NCBI RefSeq assembly: GCF_021504595.1
Contig: NZ_JACSGT010000001.1
Coordinates: 2,480,001-2,544,000 of the forward strand
Source of the DNA: Chryseobacterium indicum
GTDB lineage: Bacteria > Bacteroidota > Bacteroidia > Flavobacteriales > Weeksellaceae
DNA length: 64,000 bases
Direction: 5' to 3'
The notes under the pieces are model-generated. The model did no database searches and was not told where the DNA came from. It saw only the letters and a list, made by a program, of their open reading frames with translations. The translations under genes were made by a program, and so were the position numbers. Positions 7,787 through 18,913 of the stretch are shown here, piece after piece (the first letter of the stretch is position 1; each line of letters begins with the position of its first letter).

Positions 7787-9118
7787 ATGAAACTGAGGTA
7801 TCTTTTTGTGTTGTTGCTGTTCAGCATTTTAATGAATGCTCAGAACTCTTTTGAAATAAAGGATGCCAAAAAAACAGTTATTCCCTTTAAGCTTATTGCC
7901 AATTTAATCTTTATTCCCGTTAACATTAACGGGGTTAATCTCACTTTTTTACTGGATACGGGAGTGGCAGAAACTTCAATTTTCAGTCTGGAAAATAAAG
8001 AAATCAGTCTTCAGAATGTTGAAAAGATAAAGTTTGCAGGTTTAGGAGGCAGTGCAAGCATCGACGGATTACGTTCCGACAATAATATTGCGAAAATCGG
8101 AAAAAATTTCGTGAATTATTCAATGACGGTTTATATCATTACCGATCAAGATTTTAATATTTCTTCACATGTAGGAATTCCGGTAAATGGAATTATCGGT
8201 TATCATTTTTTTAAAGATCATCCTGTCCTGATTGATTATGCATCTAAAAAAATTACCATCTACAACGATAAAAATCTATTTCAGAAAAAGATAAAAAATT
8301 TCAGAGAGATGGATATAAGCATCGAAAAAAACAAGCCTTATGTTGTGGCTGATGTTGAAATGACCAGAGAAAGAAAACCTTCAAAATTGCTGATTGATTT
8401 GGGAAACAGTGATCCGATGTGGCTATTTCCTGCCCTCATCAAAGATTTTGTATACAACAGACCGAATATTGATGATTATCTGGGAAGAGGTTTTAATGGT
8501 GATGTGTATGGCAAACGAAGCAGAATTCACAACTTGTATCTCGGAGATTTTAAATTTGAAAAGCCATTAACGGCAATGCCTGATGAATACTCCATTCAGC
8601 ATGTAAATATGGTGGAAAACAGAAAAGGCTCAATTGGCGGAGATATTATGAGACGTTTTACCGTTGCATTCGATTATTCTGATCAGAAAATGTATTTAAA
8701 AAAGAACGGCAATTACGATGATCCTTTTCATTTCAATATGAGCGGTCTGGATTTTAAGCAGGACGGCATGGAATGGACAAAAGATGTGGTGAATCTTCCT
8801 GCTAAAAGCAAAGAAAGTCCTTCCAATGGTATTGAAATCATTAATAACAATCTGCAGTATAATTTTGTCTTAAAACCTATTTTTTCCATTGCCGGAGTCC
8901 GTAAAGATTCTCCGGGAGCTAAAGCAGGACTTCAGAAAGATGACCGCCTGATTAGTATTAACGGCAAAAAAACAGAAGATATGACTCTGAATAAAATTAT
9001 GGAACTCATGAAATCCGATGAGGGAAAAACCATCGATATGCTGATTGAAAGAAAAAATAAACAAATGACTTTGAGCTTTACTCTCGAAGATCCGATACCT
9101 TACCAAGAACAAGAATGA
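7787..9118 (+). CDS. Secreted retropepsin-like aspartyl protease with PDZ domain
   Basis: 443 residues. A signal peptide (MKLRYLFVLLLFSILMNAQ) sends it out of the cytoplasm. Two aspartyl-protease lobes follow: FLLDTGVAETSIFS near residue 55 has the DTG motif, and LLIDLGNSDPMWLFP near 200 is the second lobe, with Leu where active enzymes usually have Thr or Ser. The C-terminal PDZ domain (about 365-435) contains AGVRKDSPGAKAGLQKDDR and LISINGKKTEDMT. Family members are periplasmic or envelope proteins of uncertain substrate in Bacteroidetes. The stop is 1 base before the start of the next gene, so the two are probably co-transcribed. The altered second motif leaves activity uncertain. Confidence 0.82.
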   Translation: MKLRYLFVLLLFSILMNAQNSFEIKDAKKTVIPFKLIANLIFIPVNINGVNLTFLLDTGVAETSIFSLENKEISLQNVEKIKFAGLGGSASIDGLRSDNNIAKIGKNFVNYSMTVYIITDQDFNISSHVGIPVNGIIGYHFFKDHPVLIDYASKKITIYNDKNLFQKKIKNFREMDISIEKNKPYVVADVEMTRERKPSKLLIDLGNSDPMWLFPALIKDFVYNRPNIDDYLGRGFNGDVYGKRSRIHNLYLGDFKFEKPLTAMPDEYSIQHVNMVENRKGSIGGDIMRRFTVAFDYSDQKMYLKKNGNYDDPFHFNMSGLDFKQDGMEWTKDVVNLPAKSKESPSNGIEIINNNLQYNFVLKPIFSIAGVRKDSPGAKAGLQKDDRLISINGKKTEDMTLNKIMELMKSDEGKTIDMLIERKNKQMTLSFTLEDPIPYQEQE

Positions 9119-9119
9119 T

Positions 9120-9644
9120 ATGAAAACCGAAGAAACTACACTGGACAAAATAAGAACCAGACCGCGATTTAAGATGTTCACTCATTTAACCAAAGAAGAA
9201 TATGCAGAAAATCTGAAAAAATACCTTAAAGAGCATAAAGATGAATTTTCCGGCAACATTAATAAAGAAGTCGCAACCATCTGTGTGGAAACAGATTACG
9301 AAACCTACTGGAAACCAAGGTTGTCTTTAAGGATTGAAATTGAAGACGAAAAAACTGCGATACGGGGCGTTTTCGGACCCAGTTCCGCAGTTTGGACGTT
9401 TTTTATGTTTTTATATTTTGCGTTTTCGATTCTCTGGATGGTTTTTATTTCCATGTATTATGTTGAAAAGCAAATCAACAGTCAGGAATTTCCATGGGCT
9501 CTTACCGCATCCTTTATTATGTTATTCTGCATTGCACTCACATATGCGGCAGCACGATTCGGCCAGCATAAAGGGAAGGATGAAATGCAGAAGCTCAGAA
9601 GATTTGCAGAAGAATCTACGCTGCAATTCGAAAAGATCGATTAA
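9120..9644 (+). CDS. Inner-membrane protein of unknown function, two TM segments
   Basis: 174 residues, no recognised family. The N-terminal 85 residues are charged and soluble (FTHLTKEEYAENLKKYLKEH). Two hydrophobic segments follow: AVWTFFMFLYFAFSILWMVF (about 90-112) and FPWALTASFIMLFCIALTYA (about 125-145). A short charged tail (KGKDEMQKLRRFAEES) would lie on the same side as the N-terminus, presumably the cytoplasm. It starts 1 base after the protease stop, so it is likely translated from the same mRNA. Its last 4 bases overlap the 3' end of the convergent L,D-transpeptidase. Confidence 0.75.
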   Translation: MKTEETTLDKIRTRPRFKMFTHLTKEEYAENLKKYLKEHKDEFSGNINKEVATICVETDYETYWKPRLSLRIEIEDEKTAIRGVFGPSSAVWTFFMFLYFAFSILWMVFISMYYVEKQINSQEFPWALTASFIMLFCIALTYAAARFGQHKGKDEMQKLRRFAEESTLQFEKID

Positions 9645-10678
9645 GGAGCAACTGTTTTGGTTGTTTGTGGCATTTGTTCCACAACAGCTTTTGCCGCTTT
9701 TATAGAATCCACCACTTTTTCTCTGTTGTCCTGCTCTTTGAGTATTTTTTCGATGTTTGGTTCTATCATCTTAGTCATTTCTTCCACAGAAACGCTGTTT
9801 GCATTCGGATCGTTCAGAAGTTTTCTCCAAGGTTTTCTTTTGCCCCAGCCGTAATCTCCATACACCATTACAGGAGTTCCTTTTGCTTTTGTAGTCGCAC
9901 CACCCGGATTTAATACCCAAGTATCTGCATAACCGTAAAGCCATTTTGCATCTTTCATTAATAATCTTAAACAGGAGTGCGATGCAGGATAACCCGGAAG
10001 ATCATACTGATGCCATCCAATTCCGTCGAGATTAAAAATATTAAAATTATAAGGTAATTTCCACTCGCTGCTTACGGTTGAAATTGCCAGCTGCTTTTTC
10101 CAGTTGGCAAAAGTAAGACCTGTCTTTGTTTTAGCGGTTTTCTTCCCCATACTTGTAGGACCCCATTTTACCAATGTTCCGTTTGAATATACTCCGTAAG
10201 CCTGAATAGGATAAGAGAATATTACAAACTTTTTTACCGGACTCAGTACATCAAGCTGCATCGGGAAAGGAGAATACTCCATCAATGTGGTATCAATTTT
10301 TGCCGGAACCACCAGAGTATCGGCATTCCATTTATTTTTAGAATCCAGCCTGTTTAAAGCTAAAATAGCATAACGCTCTTTTTCAGTATACTTTTCATTG
10401 AAGATTCCGAAGAGAGAATCTTTCATTTTTTTGTCTTTTGGGAAAATAAAAGCATTGTAAAAACCATCTTCCTGCATTGCGGGTGGTAAAGATTCTTTTT
10501 CTATTACAGAATCTTTTTTTACAATTATAGAATCTTTTTCAGAATCGGGTTCACTTATTGATGATGTTGTATCACTGATTTTATCGCTGATTTTTTCAAT
10601 TTCCTTTTTGCAGGAAACCATCATTAAAGTAATAAAGAATGCGTAAAGAAATGATTTTTTCACAAGTCTGTTTTTCAT
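9641..10678 (-). CDS. L,D-transpeptidase (YkuD-type) lipoprotein
   Basis: 345 residues. Predicted lipoprotein: the signal ends in TLMMVSC (Cys23), followed by a Lys/Glu/Ser/Asp-rich linker to about residue 65. The YkuD catalytic domain covers about 145-260: KKFVIFSYPIQAYGVY, then GWHQYDLPGYPASHSCLRLL, with the family's His223, His234, Ser235 and nucleophile Cys236. Such enzymes make 3-3 cross-links in peptidoglycan or attach proteins to it, acting in the periplasm. The C-terminus ends in a charged helix and the low-complexity PQTTKTVAP. It is convergent with, and overlaps by 4 bases, the membrane-protein gene at 9120. Confidence 0.85.
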   Translation of the reverse strand: MKNRLVKKSFLYAFFITLMMVSCKKEIEKISDKISDTTSSISEPDSEKDSIIVKKDSVIEKESLPPAMQEDGFYNAFIFPKDKKMKDSLFGIFNEKYTEKERYAILALNRLDSKNKWNADTLVVPAKIDTTLMEYSPFPMQLDVLSPVKKFVIFSYPIQAYGVYSNGTLVKWGPTSMGKKTAKTKTGLTFANWKKQLAISTVSSEWKLPYNFNIFNLDGIGWHQYDLPGYPASHSCLRLLMKDAKWLYGYADTWVLNPGGATTKAKGTPVMVYGDYGWGKRKPWRKLLNDPNANSVSVEEMTKMIEPNIEKILKEQDNREKVVDSIKAAKAVVEQMPQTTKTVAP

Positions 10679-10924
10679 AAATAAAAATGGCAGATAATTT
10701 TTTCTACTCAGTACAAATATCAGACCTAAAATCGGATAAAAAAAATACAGCGTTCATTTACCGTAAAAATACGGTGAGCAGATAATCCTATTCTGAAAGC
10801 TCATTATTTTCAAGCTTATCTGATAATTGACTGATATGTAGCTAAAAAACTATTATAAAGAAAATAAACTGAGAACTCACTCCATAAAATATAGACAGCC
10901 AATGAAAAAGACTAATTCATAAAA

Positions 10925-13150
10925 TTAATTTAATCTGATGATTTTCAATCTGTGCTGTCCGGTACCTGTTAAAGCCGTAACAGTACCCACTTCCCCACCG
11001 ATTTGTATATTAACGGTTTGTCCGGCTGTTAGGTTCACCACTGATGATGGTGAACTTGTAATATTAACTCCGCTTCCAGCGTACGGAGATGCCGAGCAGG
11101 ATGATTCAGTGTCTGTTGTGCCATTTACAACAATTCTGGTTGTAATTGCATGGTTGGCAGCTGTATTTGCATTAAAACTGTTATTTACGATAATCTGATA
11201 CGTTCCTGTCGCCGGAGCCGTAAAATTTCCCGAGGTTGTATTATAGGAAGTTCCTACATTTACTGCTGTTGTATTGTAGGGGATAACAACATAGGCAACA
11301 GCGGGAGTATATGTTGTGGTTCTCGACGCATCTACCAGCAACTGAGGAAAGGTATAATTGTTGGGTTCCCATTGGCTGGTAGTGGTGTTGTAAATCAATG
11401 TCTGTCCGTTTACAGGAGCTGTATTGGCAACATTTCTTCCCTGAATTTTTGTAACTGTGGAAGCTCCTAAGGTTCCGGTAACGTCACCTGCTATAGAAAT
11501 TCCTGATGTTGAATAAGTTCCTGCTGCAGTTAATTGTCCCTGTGCATTTACCGTGAATGTAGGAACAGCAGTAGAAGCAGTTCCGTAAGCCCCTGCAGTC
11601 ACCGCTGTATTACTCAAAGATATCGTTCCTGTAGTGGTTATGGGTCCTCCCGTAAGTCCTGTTCCTGTGGCAATATTGGTTACAGTTCCTGTATTTGAGG
11701 CTGAAATCGTTCCGTCCGGAGCAACATTTATTCCTGAGCCTATTTTTACCCCTCCAAGAATTGTGGAGCTTGCAACAGGCAGAGAATATGCTGAAGGCAA
11801 CAAGTGTTTCTGCCCATCTGCACCAATATAGGTATTTGTATTTCCTGTTCCTCCCAAGACTCCCTGAGTTCCTGAAACAAGGTTACCGATGCCAGTAACT
11901 AAATCGTAGTCTAAAGTTACTCCGCTTCCCAATACAGAATTGGTACCGCCTGTTAGAGTTAATCCCGTTGTTGATGTCGCTATATTACCTCTTGTAAGCG
12001 CTGCATTTGGTGATGTATTGATCCAGCCAGATCCGTTGTATTGTAAAATCTGCCCTGCTGCAATAGCGGAAAGAGATACATCACTTAAACCTGACAATGC
12101 GAAATTTCCTAAAGTTCCGTTTCCTCTAATGTATTGAGCAGTTGTTCCCGAACCGGAAACAGTAATCGTTCCCGAATTGGTAACCGGAGAGCCGGAAACA
12201 CTAAATGCAGAAGGCATACTAAGTCCTACACTTGTAACTGTCCCCGTATTCGCCGCCGATATTGTACCGTCTGCCGCAACATTAATTCCTGAACCAATCT
12301 TTACCCCTCCAAGAGTTGTGGAACTTGCAATTGGTAAAGAATATGCCGAAGGAAGCAAATGTTTCTGTCCGTCCGCACCAATATACGTGTTTGTATTTCC
12401 TATTCCTCCCAAGACTCCCTGAGCTCCTGCGGAAAGCCCTCCAATACCAGTCACTAAATTGTAATCGACTGCTGCTCCGCTTCCTAAAACAGCATTAGTA
12501 CCTCCGCTTACCGACAATCCAGTAGTGGTTGTCGTTAAATTTCCTTTGGTAAGAGCAGAATTTGGAGATATATTAGCCCAGACTGAACCATTATACTGCA
12601 ATATTTGTCCTGCTGTAAGAGCAGAAAGCGATACATCGCTTAAACCGGATAAAGAAAAATTTCCTAAAGTGCCATTTCCTCTGATGTATTGAGAAATGGT
12701 TCCTGAACCGGTGACTGCAATCGTTCCCGAATTGGTAATCGGAGAATTTGAGACACTGAACGCTGCAGGCATACTGAGCCCTACACTTGTTACAGTTCCG
12801 TTATTGACGGTATTAAGAATACCGCCGGAGAATGTAAGTCCTGAGCCTAAAGAAAGCGGACTTACATTACCGGAAGCATTTGCATATAAAATTTTATTAA
12901 TAAGACCTGCACTGGTATAGGCAGCTCCGACAGATTTTACGATTCCATTAACGTCAAGCTTTTCAGTAGGATTGGTTACACCAATACCCACATTCCCGGA
13001 GTTTTTATTGTAAATATTACTGCCGGATAAAGTCCATTTTGACTCATCAATCTGTTTAAGGGTACCTTTGTTATCAACTACCCGCACTTGTGCATAGAGT
13101 GAAAAAGACAAAAACGAACAAAATAAAATTGAAAAATTTGCCAGTCTCAT
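10925..13150 (-). CDS. Secreted fibre-like repeat protein with C1q-like tail
   Basis: 741 residues. A signal peptide ends near Ala20-Gln21. VRVVDNKGTLKQID follows, then GNVGIGVTNPTEKLDVNG, a motif common at the N-terminus of phage-tail-fibre-like and secreted Bacteroidetes proteins. Residues 118-302 and 303-487 are two tandem repeats of 185 residues, each starting GTVTSVGLSMP and containing QYIRGNGTLGNF and YIGADGQKHLLPSAYSLP; a third begins at 488 and diverges. The last 140 residues resemble a C1q/TNF jelly-roll (NFTAPATGTYQIIVNNSF), a trimerising binding head. Composition is Gly/Ser/Thr/Asn-rich with very few charges. It is probably a trimeric surface fibre or adhesin. Last of three same-strand fibre-like genes. 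Confidence 0.72.
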   Translation of the reverse strand: MRLANFSILFCSFLSFSLYAQVRVVDNKGTLKQIDESKWTLSGSNIYNKNSGNVGIGVTNPTEKLDVNGIVKSVGAAYTSAGLINKILYANASGNVSPLSLGSGLTFSGGILNTVNNGTVTSVGLSMPAAFSVSNSPITNSGTIAVTGSGTISQYIRGNGTLGNFSLSGLSDVSLSALTAGQILQYNGSVWANISPNSALTKGNLTTTTTGLSVSGGTNAVLGSGAAVDYNLVTGIGGLSAGAQGVLGGIGNTNTYIGADGQKHLLPSAYSLPIASSTTLGGVKIGSGINVAADGTISAANTGTVTSVGLSMPSAFSVSGSPVTNSGTITVSGSGTTAQYIRGNGTLGNFALSGLSDVSLSAIAAGQILQYNGSGWINTSPNAALTRGNIATSTTGLTLTGGTNSVLGSGVTLDYDLVTGIGNLVSGTQGVLGGTGNTNTYIGADGQKHLLPSAYSLPVASSTILGGVKIGSGINVAPDGTISASNTGTVTNIATGTGLTGGPITTTGTISLSNTAVTAGAYGTASTAVPTFTVNAQGQLTAAGTYSTSGISIAGDVTGTLGASTVTKIQGRNVANTAPVNGQTLIYNTTTSQWEPNNYTFPQLLVDASRTTTYTPAVAYVVIPYNTTAVNVGTSYNTTSGNFTAPATGTYQIIVNNSFNANTAANHAITTRIVVNGTTDTESSCSASPYAGSGVNITSSPSSVVNLTAGQTVNIQIGGEVGTVTALTGTGQHRLKIIRLN
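11690..12799 (-). repeat. Two 555-bp tandem coding repeats
   Basis: Within the fibre gene, 12245-12799 and 11690-12244 encode near-identical 185-residue units in register. The start of a third, diverged unit follows below 11690. The pair can recombine, so repeat number may vary between strains. Confidence 0.8.
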
Positions 13151-13194
13151 GTTATCAATAAAATTTTGATCAATTATTATTCTAAAGAAATCTC

Positions 13195-13878
13195 TTATTT
13201 CAGATACTGAACCTCGATAATGTCTCCCGCCAGTACAGACCAGTTGTTAGGAGCAGTACTGTTCGGAACGAGAGTTACCACAGATCCTGAGACTGTATAA
13301 TCTTCATTGGCAATTAATTTTGCTCCGTTTCTGTATACCCATACCTGCGAATAAGAAGGCAATGCAGGAGATCCCGTTAAATTGTAAGAAGTCTGGCCAG
13401 CCGCAGAGGTAAATTTTTCCTGTCCGCTTTGTACAAGATCTGTTGCAAGCATTTTTAAAACATTTCCTGTAGCTTCATCTCTTACCAGAATTGTGTAGCC
13501 TGAAGTTCCCAATGTTGCAGAAGTTGAAGGAACATTAGATCCTGCCTGATTTGCATTGGTGTTCTGAAGGACTTTCGCTAACCCGAATTTTTTGCCGTTA
13601 AGATCAATAGTTGTGTCATCTGTAAGCGTACCTCCCAGTTGCCAGGTTGTGGTTGTTACATTATTCGTTGTATTAGTAAGTGTTGTAATCCCGTTTTTAG
13701 CCTGCAGGTATTTAATTGTCCCCTTGTTGTCTATTACTCTTATTGTTCCGTTAAGAGCCTGTGCTGCACCATTAGCAGAATTTTGGGTTACATCGCCTGT
13801 CGTTTGCTGCGCATTTACCATTCCGAAAGATGAAAGAATGAATACCAGGATTGCTGAAGTTTGTAGATACCTTTTCAT
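13195..13878 (-). CDS. Secreted fibre-like protein
   Basis: 227 residues. The signal peptide ends at ..GMVNAQ (about residue 24). RVIDNKGTIKYLQAKNG matches the RVVDNKGTLKQID stretch of the downstream fibre protein, so they share an N-terminal module. A Thr/Asn-rich middle follows. The last 65 residues form a compact domain with AGQTSYNLTGSPALPSY, VWVYRNGAKLIANEDYTVSG and AGDIIEVQYLK; the same layout occurs in phage fibre and virion proteins and in the neighbour at 13898. No catalytic motif is seen. Middle gene of three: 44 bases before the repeat fibre and 19 bases after its upstream neighbour, so probably one transcript. Role inferred: minor component of a surface fibre. Confidence 0.7.
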   Translation of the reverse strand: MKRYLQTSAILVFILSSFGMVNAQQTTGDVTQNSANGAAQALNGTIRVIDNKGTIKYLQAKNGITTLTNTTNNVTTTTWQLGGTLTDDTTIDLNGKKFGLAKVLQNTNANQAGSNVPSTSATLGTSGYTILVRDEATGNVLKMLATDLVQSGQEKFTSAAGQTSYNLTGSPALPSYSQVWVYRNGAKLIANEDYTVSGSVVTLVPNSTAPNNWSVLAGDIIEVQYLK

Positions 13879-13897
13879 GATAAGTAATTTTAAAGTT

Positions 13898-14521
13898 TTA
13901 TAAGAATTTGTAAATTTTTATTTCATCGTTAGCGTAGCAGGATACTCCGGGTTCCAGTTTTATATTAAATGAAGAAAGAACCTGAAAATCTATGTTTACG
14001 CCATTTCTGTAGACTTTTGTATTAGAAGAACTTACATTCCAGGGAGTCGGGAATTCCGTCTGACCATCTGTTGCAATAATTTTTACAGAAAGAATCTCCG
14101 TTCCGGACATTTGCGAAATCCAATTGCTGCCATTATACACAAAGAGAGTTCCCGTAGAATTATTAACAAATATATCTCCCGTAGAGTTGGTCGTAGGAAT
14201 AGCAGGATCTGAGTTTCCGTAGAAAATTTTTGAACTGTCATTAAATCTGAGCCATTTGCTGCCATCCCAATAATAGTAGCCTTTGGTAATTCCGCTGTTT
14301 GTAGTCGTATTATAAACAAGCAGGCTGACTGCAGGATTAGGAACGGTAGAAACGTCCGTAACGCTCTGAAGGGGAACGCGCGGAATGAGAACTCCTTTAT
14401 CTGATGCTTTTGCCACAATATCGAGTGCCGCTGAAGGATCAGGATTAGGAGTATTCACCCCTACCTGAGATAAAAGCAGTGGTGAAATCAGAACTGAACA
14501 TACAATAAACATTAACCTCAT
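13898..14521 (-). CDS. Secreted fibre-like protein
   Basis: 207 residues, first gene of the fibre cluster. The signal peptide is MRLMFIVCSVLISPLLLSQ, followed at once by VGVNTPNPDPSAALDI, the 'GxNTxxPxxxLDI' opening found in many secreted Bacteroidetes repeat and fibre proteins. The middle has YYYWDGSKWLRF and LFVYNGSNWI, short Tyr/Trp-containing beta hairpins. The C-terminus (about 150-207) is a diverged copy of the terminal module of the neighbour at 13195: DGQTEFPTPW, VYRNGVNIDFQVLS and NDEIKIYKFL. No transmembrane segment beyond the signal. The three genes could form a secreted fibre; nothing ties them firmly to the injection system beyond the IS. Confidence 0.7.
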   Translation of the reverse strand: MRLMFIVCSVLISPLLLSQVGVNTPNPDPSAALDIVAKASDKGVLIPRVPLQSVTDVSTVPNPAVSLLVYNTTTNSGITKGYYYWDGSKWLRFNDSSKIFYGNSDPAIPTTNSTGDIFVNNSTGTLFVYNGSNWISQMSGTEILSVKIIATDGQTEFPTPWNVSSSNTKVYRNGVNIDFQVLSSFNIKLEPGVSCYANDEIKIYKFL

Positions 14522-14801
14522 AGCTTTAAGGCTTATTACTTATTATTATACTCTAATAAGTTAAATGTTCATTAAAATGTATTTGGAATAGATTGCAGAA
14601 CAGCAACTACTTACAGGTTTCTCGAAATAATTTTAATGACATTATTCAACTTTGCGTGATTAATTGAATAATTCTCATCTAACTTTGTGATTATTTAACG
14701 AATATACATATTTATTTAAAATAAAAGAAAAATAATTTTAAAATTTTACTAATTTTTAATAAATAATTTAATTAGTTAAATTCTATCGAAAAAATATAAA
14801 T

Positions 14802-15779
14802 ACCGTTTTGCATTATGAATAAAAAGAATAAAGTTGTTCATTCGATTTAAAATCAGTAAAATGTTTTTACCACAAAACATTTACAATGGACAACTTGCAG
14901 GCAAATTACGAATGAATTTTAGACGTTTTAAGAAAAATATCAGGTGAAAATCTTCTATCTTTCCAAAGAAGAATGCCAAAACTAAAAGATTTGGAATTGA
15001 TTAGTATTGTTCTAACTGCTGAATTTATGGAGATTGATAGTGAAAACCATCTTTTTCGCCACATCCCAGATACACTTGGACAAAAAATAGATCGAAGTGT
15101 CTATTATCGACGGAAACGCAGATTGGCTGGTAAGATCAATGATATACGATTGAAGCTGGCAAGAAGTTTTAATGAATTTGAAAAGCTATTCATTATTGAC
15201 AGTATGCCTGTGGAGGTTTGCAAACTTTCCAGAAGCAACACTTCAAAAATCTGTAAAGATGCTGAATATTGTTATCGAAACAGAGGATTTTGTACCTCTC
15301 AGAAAATGCATTTCTATGGTTATAAACTTCATGCAGTCAGCTCTGTAAAAGGAGTTTTTCAGAGTATAGATTTAAGTCCCGCTTCTGTTCATGATATTCA
15401 TTATTTAAAAGATATTAGAGAACAATTATCAGATTGCACCTTACTTGGTGATAAGGGATATTTATCGTCTGAAATTCAAATTGATTTGTTCAATTACGCA
15501 CACATTGAATTAGAAACTCCTAAAAGAGTGAATCAAAAAGATTATAAACCACAGTTTTATCTTTTCAAAAAAACAACGTAAAAGAATTGAGACACTTTTC
15601 TCACAACTTTGCGATCAATTTATGATTAGACGCAATTATGCAAAGAGTTTTGAAGGCTTTAAAACCAGATTATTAGTTAAAATAACAGCTTTAACCGTGG
15701 TGCAATTTATAAACAAAGCGTACTTCAATAGAAATATTAATAACTTAAAAGTAAGTATTATTTAAAATGCACAACGGGT
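14802..15779 (+). mobile_element. IS982-family insertion sequence, degenerate
   Basis: About 980 bp, the normal size for IS982. The right end TTTAAAATGCACAACGGGT (15761-15779) is an imperfect inverse of the left end ACCGTTTTGCATT (14802-14814). The transposase inside carries an in-frame stop and a frameshift, so the element is presumably immobile by itself. It lies between the fibre cluster and the end of the injection-system operon. Confidence 0.65.
14886..15765 (+). pseudogene. IS982-family transposase, broken
   Basis: The reading frame from ATG 14886 hits a TGA at codon 10, then continues in frame from ILDVLRKISGENLLSFQRRM through a well-conserved DDE core: FIIDSMPVEVC carries the first Asp, KMHFYGYKLHAV follows, and CTLLGDKGYLSSEI carries the second Asp. 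Just after QFYLFKK a run of A's near 15570 shifts the frame; the rest (RIETLFSQLCDQFMIRRNYA, with the catalytic Glu) is in another frame and ends at the TAA at 15763. IS982 normally encodes one uninterrupted transposase of about 290 residues. The early stop and the frameshift are two independent lesions, so an active enzyme is unlikely. Confidence 0.8.
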
Positions 15780-15988
15780 AACTGAAAGTTAAATTTAAAA
15801 TCTACAATACGTATTTTTCATACTCTTGAAGATGACCTTTATCCAAGAAGGCTGTTCGAAATTACTAAAAATCCTCTTGGATTTTTAAAGTATCCAAAAA
15901 CTCCCTATACATAAATGGTTTCCAAAAACAATTTGGTATTATTGAATGGTTAGATTACATTTTTCGTTGGGCGGAGTCCAGATCTGAA

Positions 15989-17600
<1,612 letters not shown>

Positions 17601-17606
17601 ATTTAT

Positions 17607-18833
17607 CTAATATTGTGGTCTATTAAAAACTATTGTGCCAATATTTAAAACTCTTGTACGCTGATTAGTCCCCGCAAGATGGGCACCCCATTTTACAGGA
17701 TTAATTATATCCCAATTACTATACCCCGCAGCACTTGTCACTGATATACTAGCAAAAAGATTAGCTCGAAATCTATTGATAGTTTCCGTTGAGGTATGTG
17801 ATTGCATACCCGACAGTCCTCCTGTTGCACCTTGCGAGCTTCCTCTTGCATTAGAGTCAGTAGCACTAGCAGAAACATTTCCACCAGTACCCACTCCTCC
17901 AGGTGCATTGGTTACGGATCCCTGTACTCCTGCAGTTTGTCCAGTTGTTATTAATTGGGAACTGCCTAAACTTGGTGTAGATGATCCCCCTTGTGATGAG
18001 GTTACTGTTCCAGTTTCTGTTCTTATAGAAGTCAAATTATCAATGGAAAAAGAAATACTTACGCTCCAATCACAATCTAATCCATCAGTATCCGTAAAAG
18101 AATGCGATATCGCACCAAGTTGTCTTCCTCTAATTTGCGATTCCATAATTGGAAAAAAAATCTGTCTCCAATTTACAGTATCATACTGATAAGGTCTGCT
18201 TTGAGCTGCTGTATTTATTAACTCTTGTAAAATAACTTCAGTAGAAGCATTGACTTCTAAAATAATAGCAGAACTTGGAACAGGCTCTCTTAACAATTGG
18301 ATCCCCGCATTTTTTTGATTTGTTTTATTGTTTCTTTGTGAAGCTGGAGTATTCAGCATTGCTTTTTCTCCATTTGCGGCTTTCCTTCCTGCCGCATCCG
18401 CTTCATTTTCCAATGCATAATCATCATTTATATTAAATCCCTGTTCTTGATGTGATGCATTTACAATACCTGATCTTTGCTGTATCACATGAGCCAGTTC
18501 GTGACCAAGAATTTCTTTACTTTGATTTGAATGAGGATTAAAGCTTGAAGCAAAATGAATTTCATTTCCTTGAGCAAAAGCTATTGCATTAAGGTTTTTT
18601 GCTTGTGTAGAATTCTCTTTTAAAATCACATCAGAAAAATTACTATTAAAGGAATACTCCATTTCATTCTTTATATTTTCCGGAATATTTCCATTACATT
18701 TTTCACTTTGATTTTCATAAGAATCATTAGCCGACCCAACACTCAGTTTCTTTTGAATGACAGGTTTGAAAAATGTTGAATTATTCTTTTTTGATTGTGC
18801 CGCCTGTTCTTTTTGGGCTTTTAAAGTTTCCAT
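17607..18833 (-). CDS. eCIS-associated DUF4157 protein (HELAH metallopeptidase motif)
   Basis: 408 residues from METLKAQ; an upstream ATG three codons earlier is possible. The DUF4157 domain lies at about 55-150 and ends in EILGHELAHVIQQRSG, with the zinc-peptidase motif HELAH at residues 111-115. DUF4157 proteins are known companions of eCIS clusters, where some are injected payloads. A Lys/Asn-rich linker follows, then a C-terminal region of about 215 residues with YDTVNWRQIFFPIMESQIRG and, late, a Gly/Ser/Thr-rich tract (about 285-345) that may be flexible, closing with VLNIGTIVFNRPQY. The C-terminal half carries no family I can name and could be the toxin. Sits between the CHAP hydrolase and the 113-residue protein. 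Confidence 0.82.
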   Translation of the reverse strand: METLKAQKEQAAQSKKNNSTFFKPVIQKKLSVGSANDSYENQSEKCNGNIPENIKNEMEYSFNSNFSDVILKENSTQAKNLNAIAFAQGNEIHFASSFNPHSNQSKEILGHELAHVIQQRSGIVNASHQEQGFNINDDYALENEADAAGRKAANGEKAMLNTPASQRNNKTNQKNAGIQLLREPVPSSAIILEVNASTEVILQELINTAAQSRPYQYDTVNWRQIFFPIMESQIRGRQLGAISHSFTDTDGLDCDWSVSISFSIDNLTSIRTETGTVTSSQGGSSTPSLGSSQLITTGQTAGVQGSVTNAPGGVGTGGNVSASATDSNARGSSQGATGGLSGMQSHTSTETINRFRANLFASISVTSAAGYSNWDIINPVKWGAHLAGTNQRTRVLNIGTIVFNRPQY

Positions 18834-18913
18834 GATGTGCAATTTTATTATGTTCTCTACATTTTAGTAAATTATAGTTTGTATTTACTTATTTTTTAAT
18901 TGAGTAAGTATTG

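Noticed and set aside
15826..15905. A short plus-strand stretch reading EDDLYPRRLFEITKNPLG, a little like part of DprA
   Set aside because: Only about 25 codons, no start, and the match to DprA is loose; too short to call a gene fragment.
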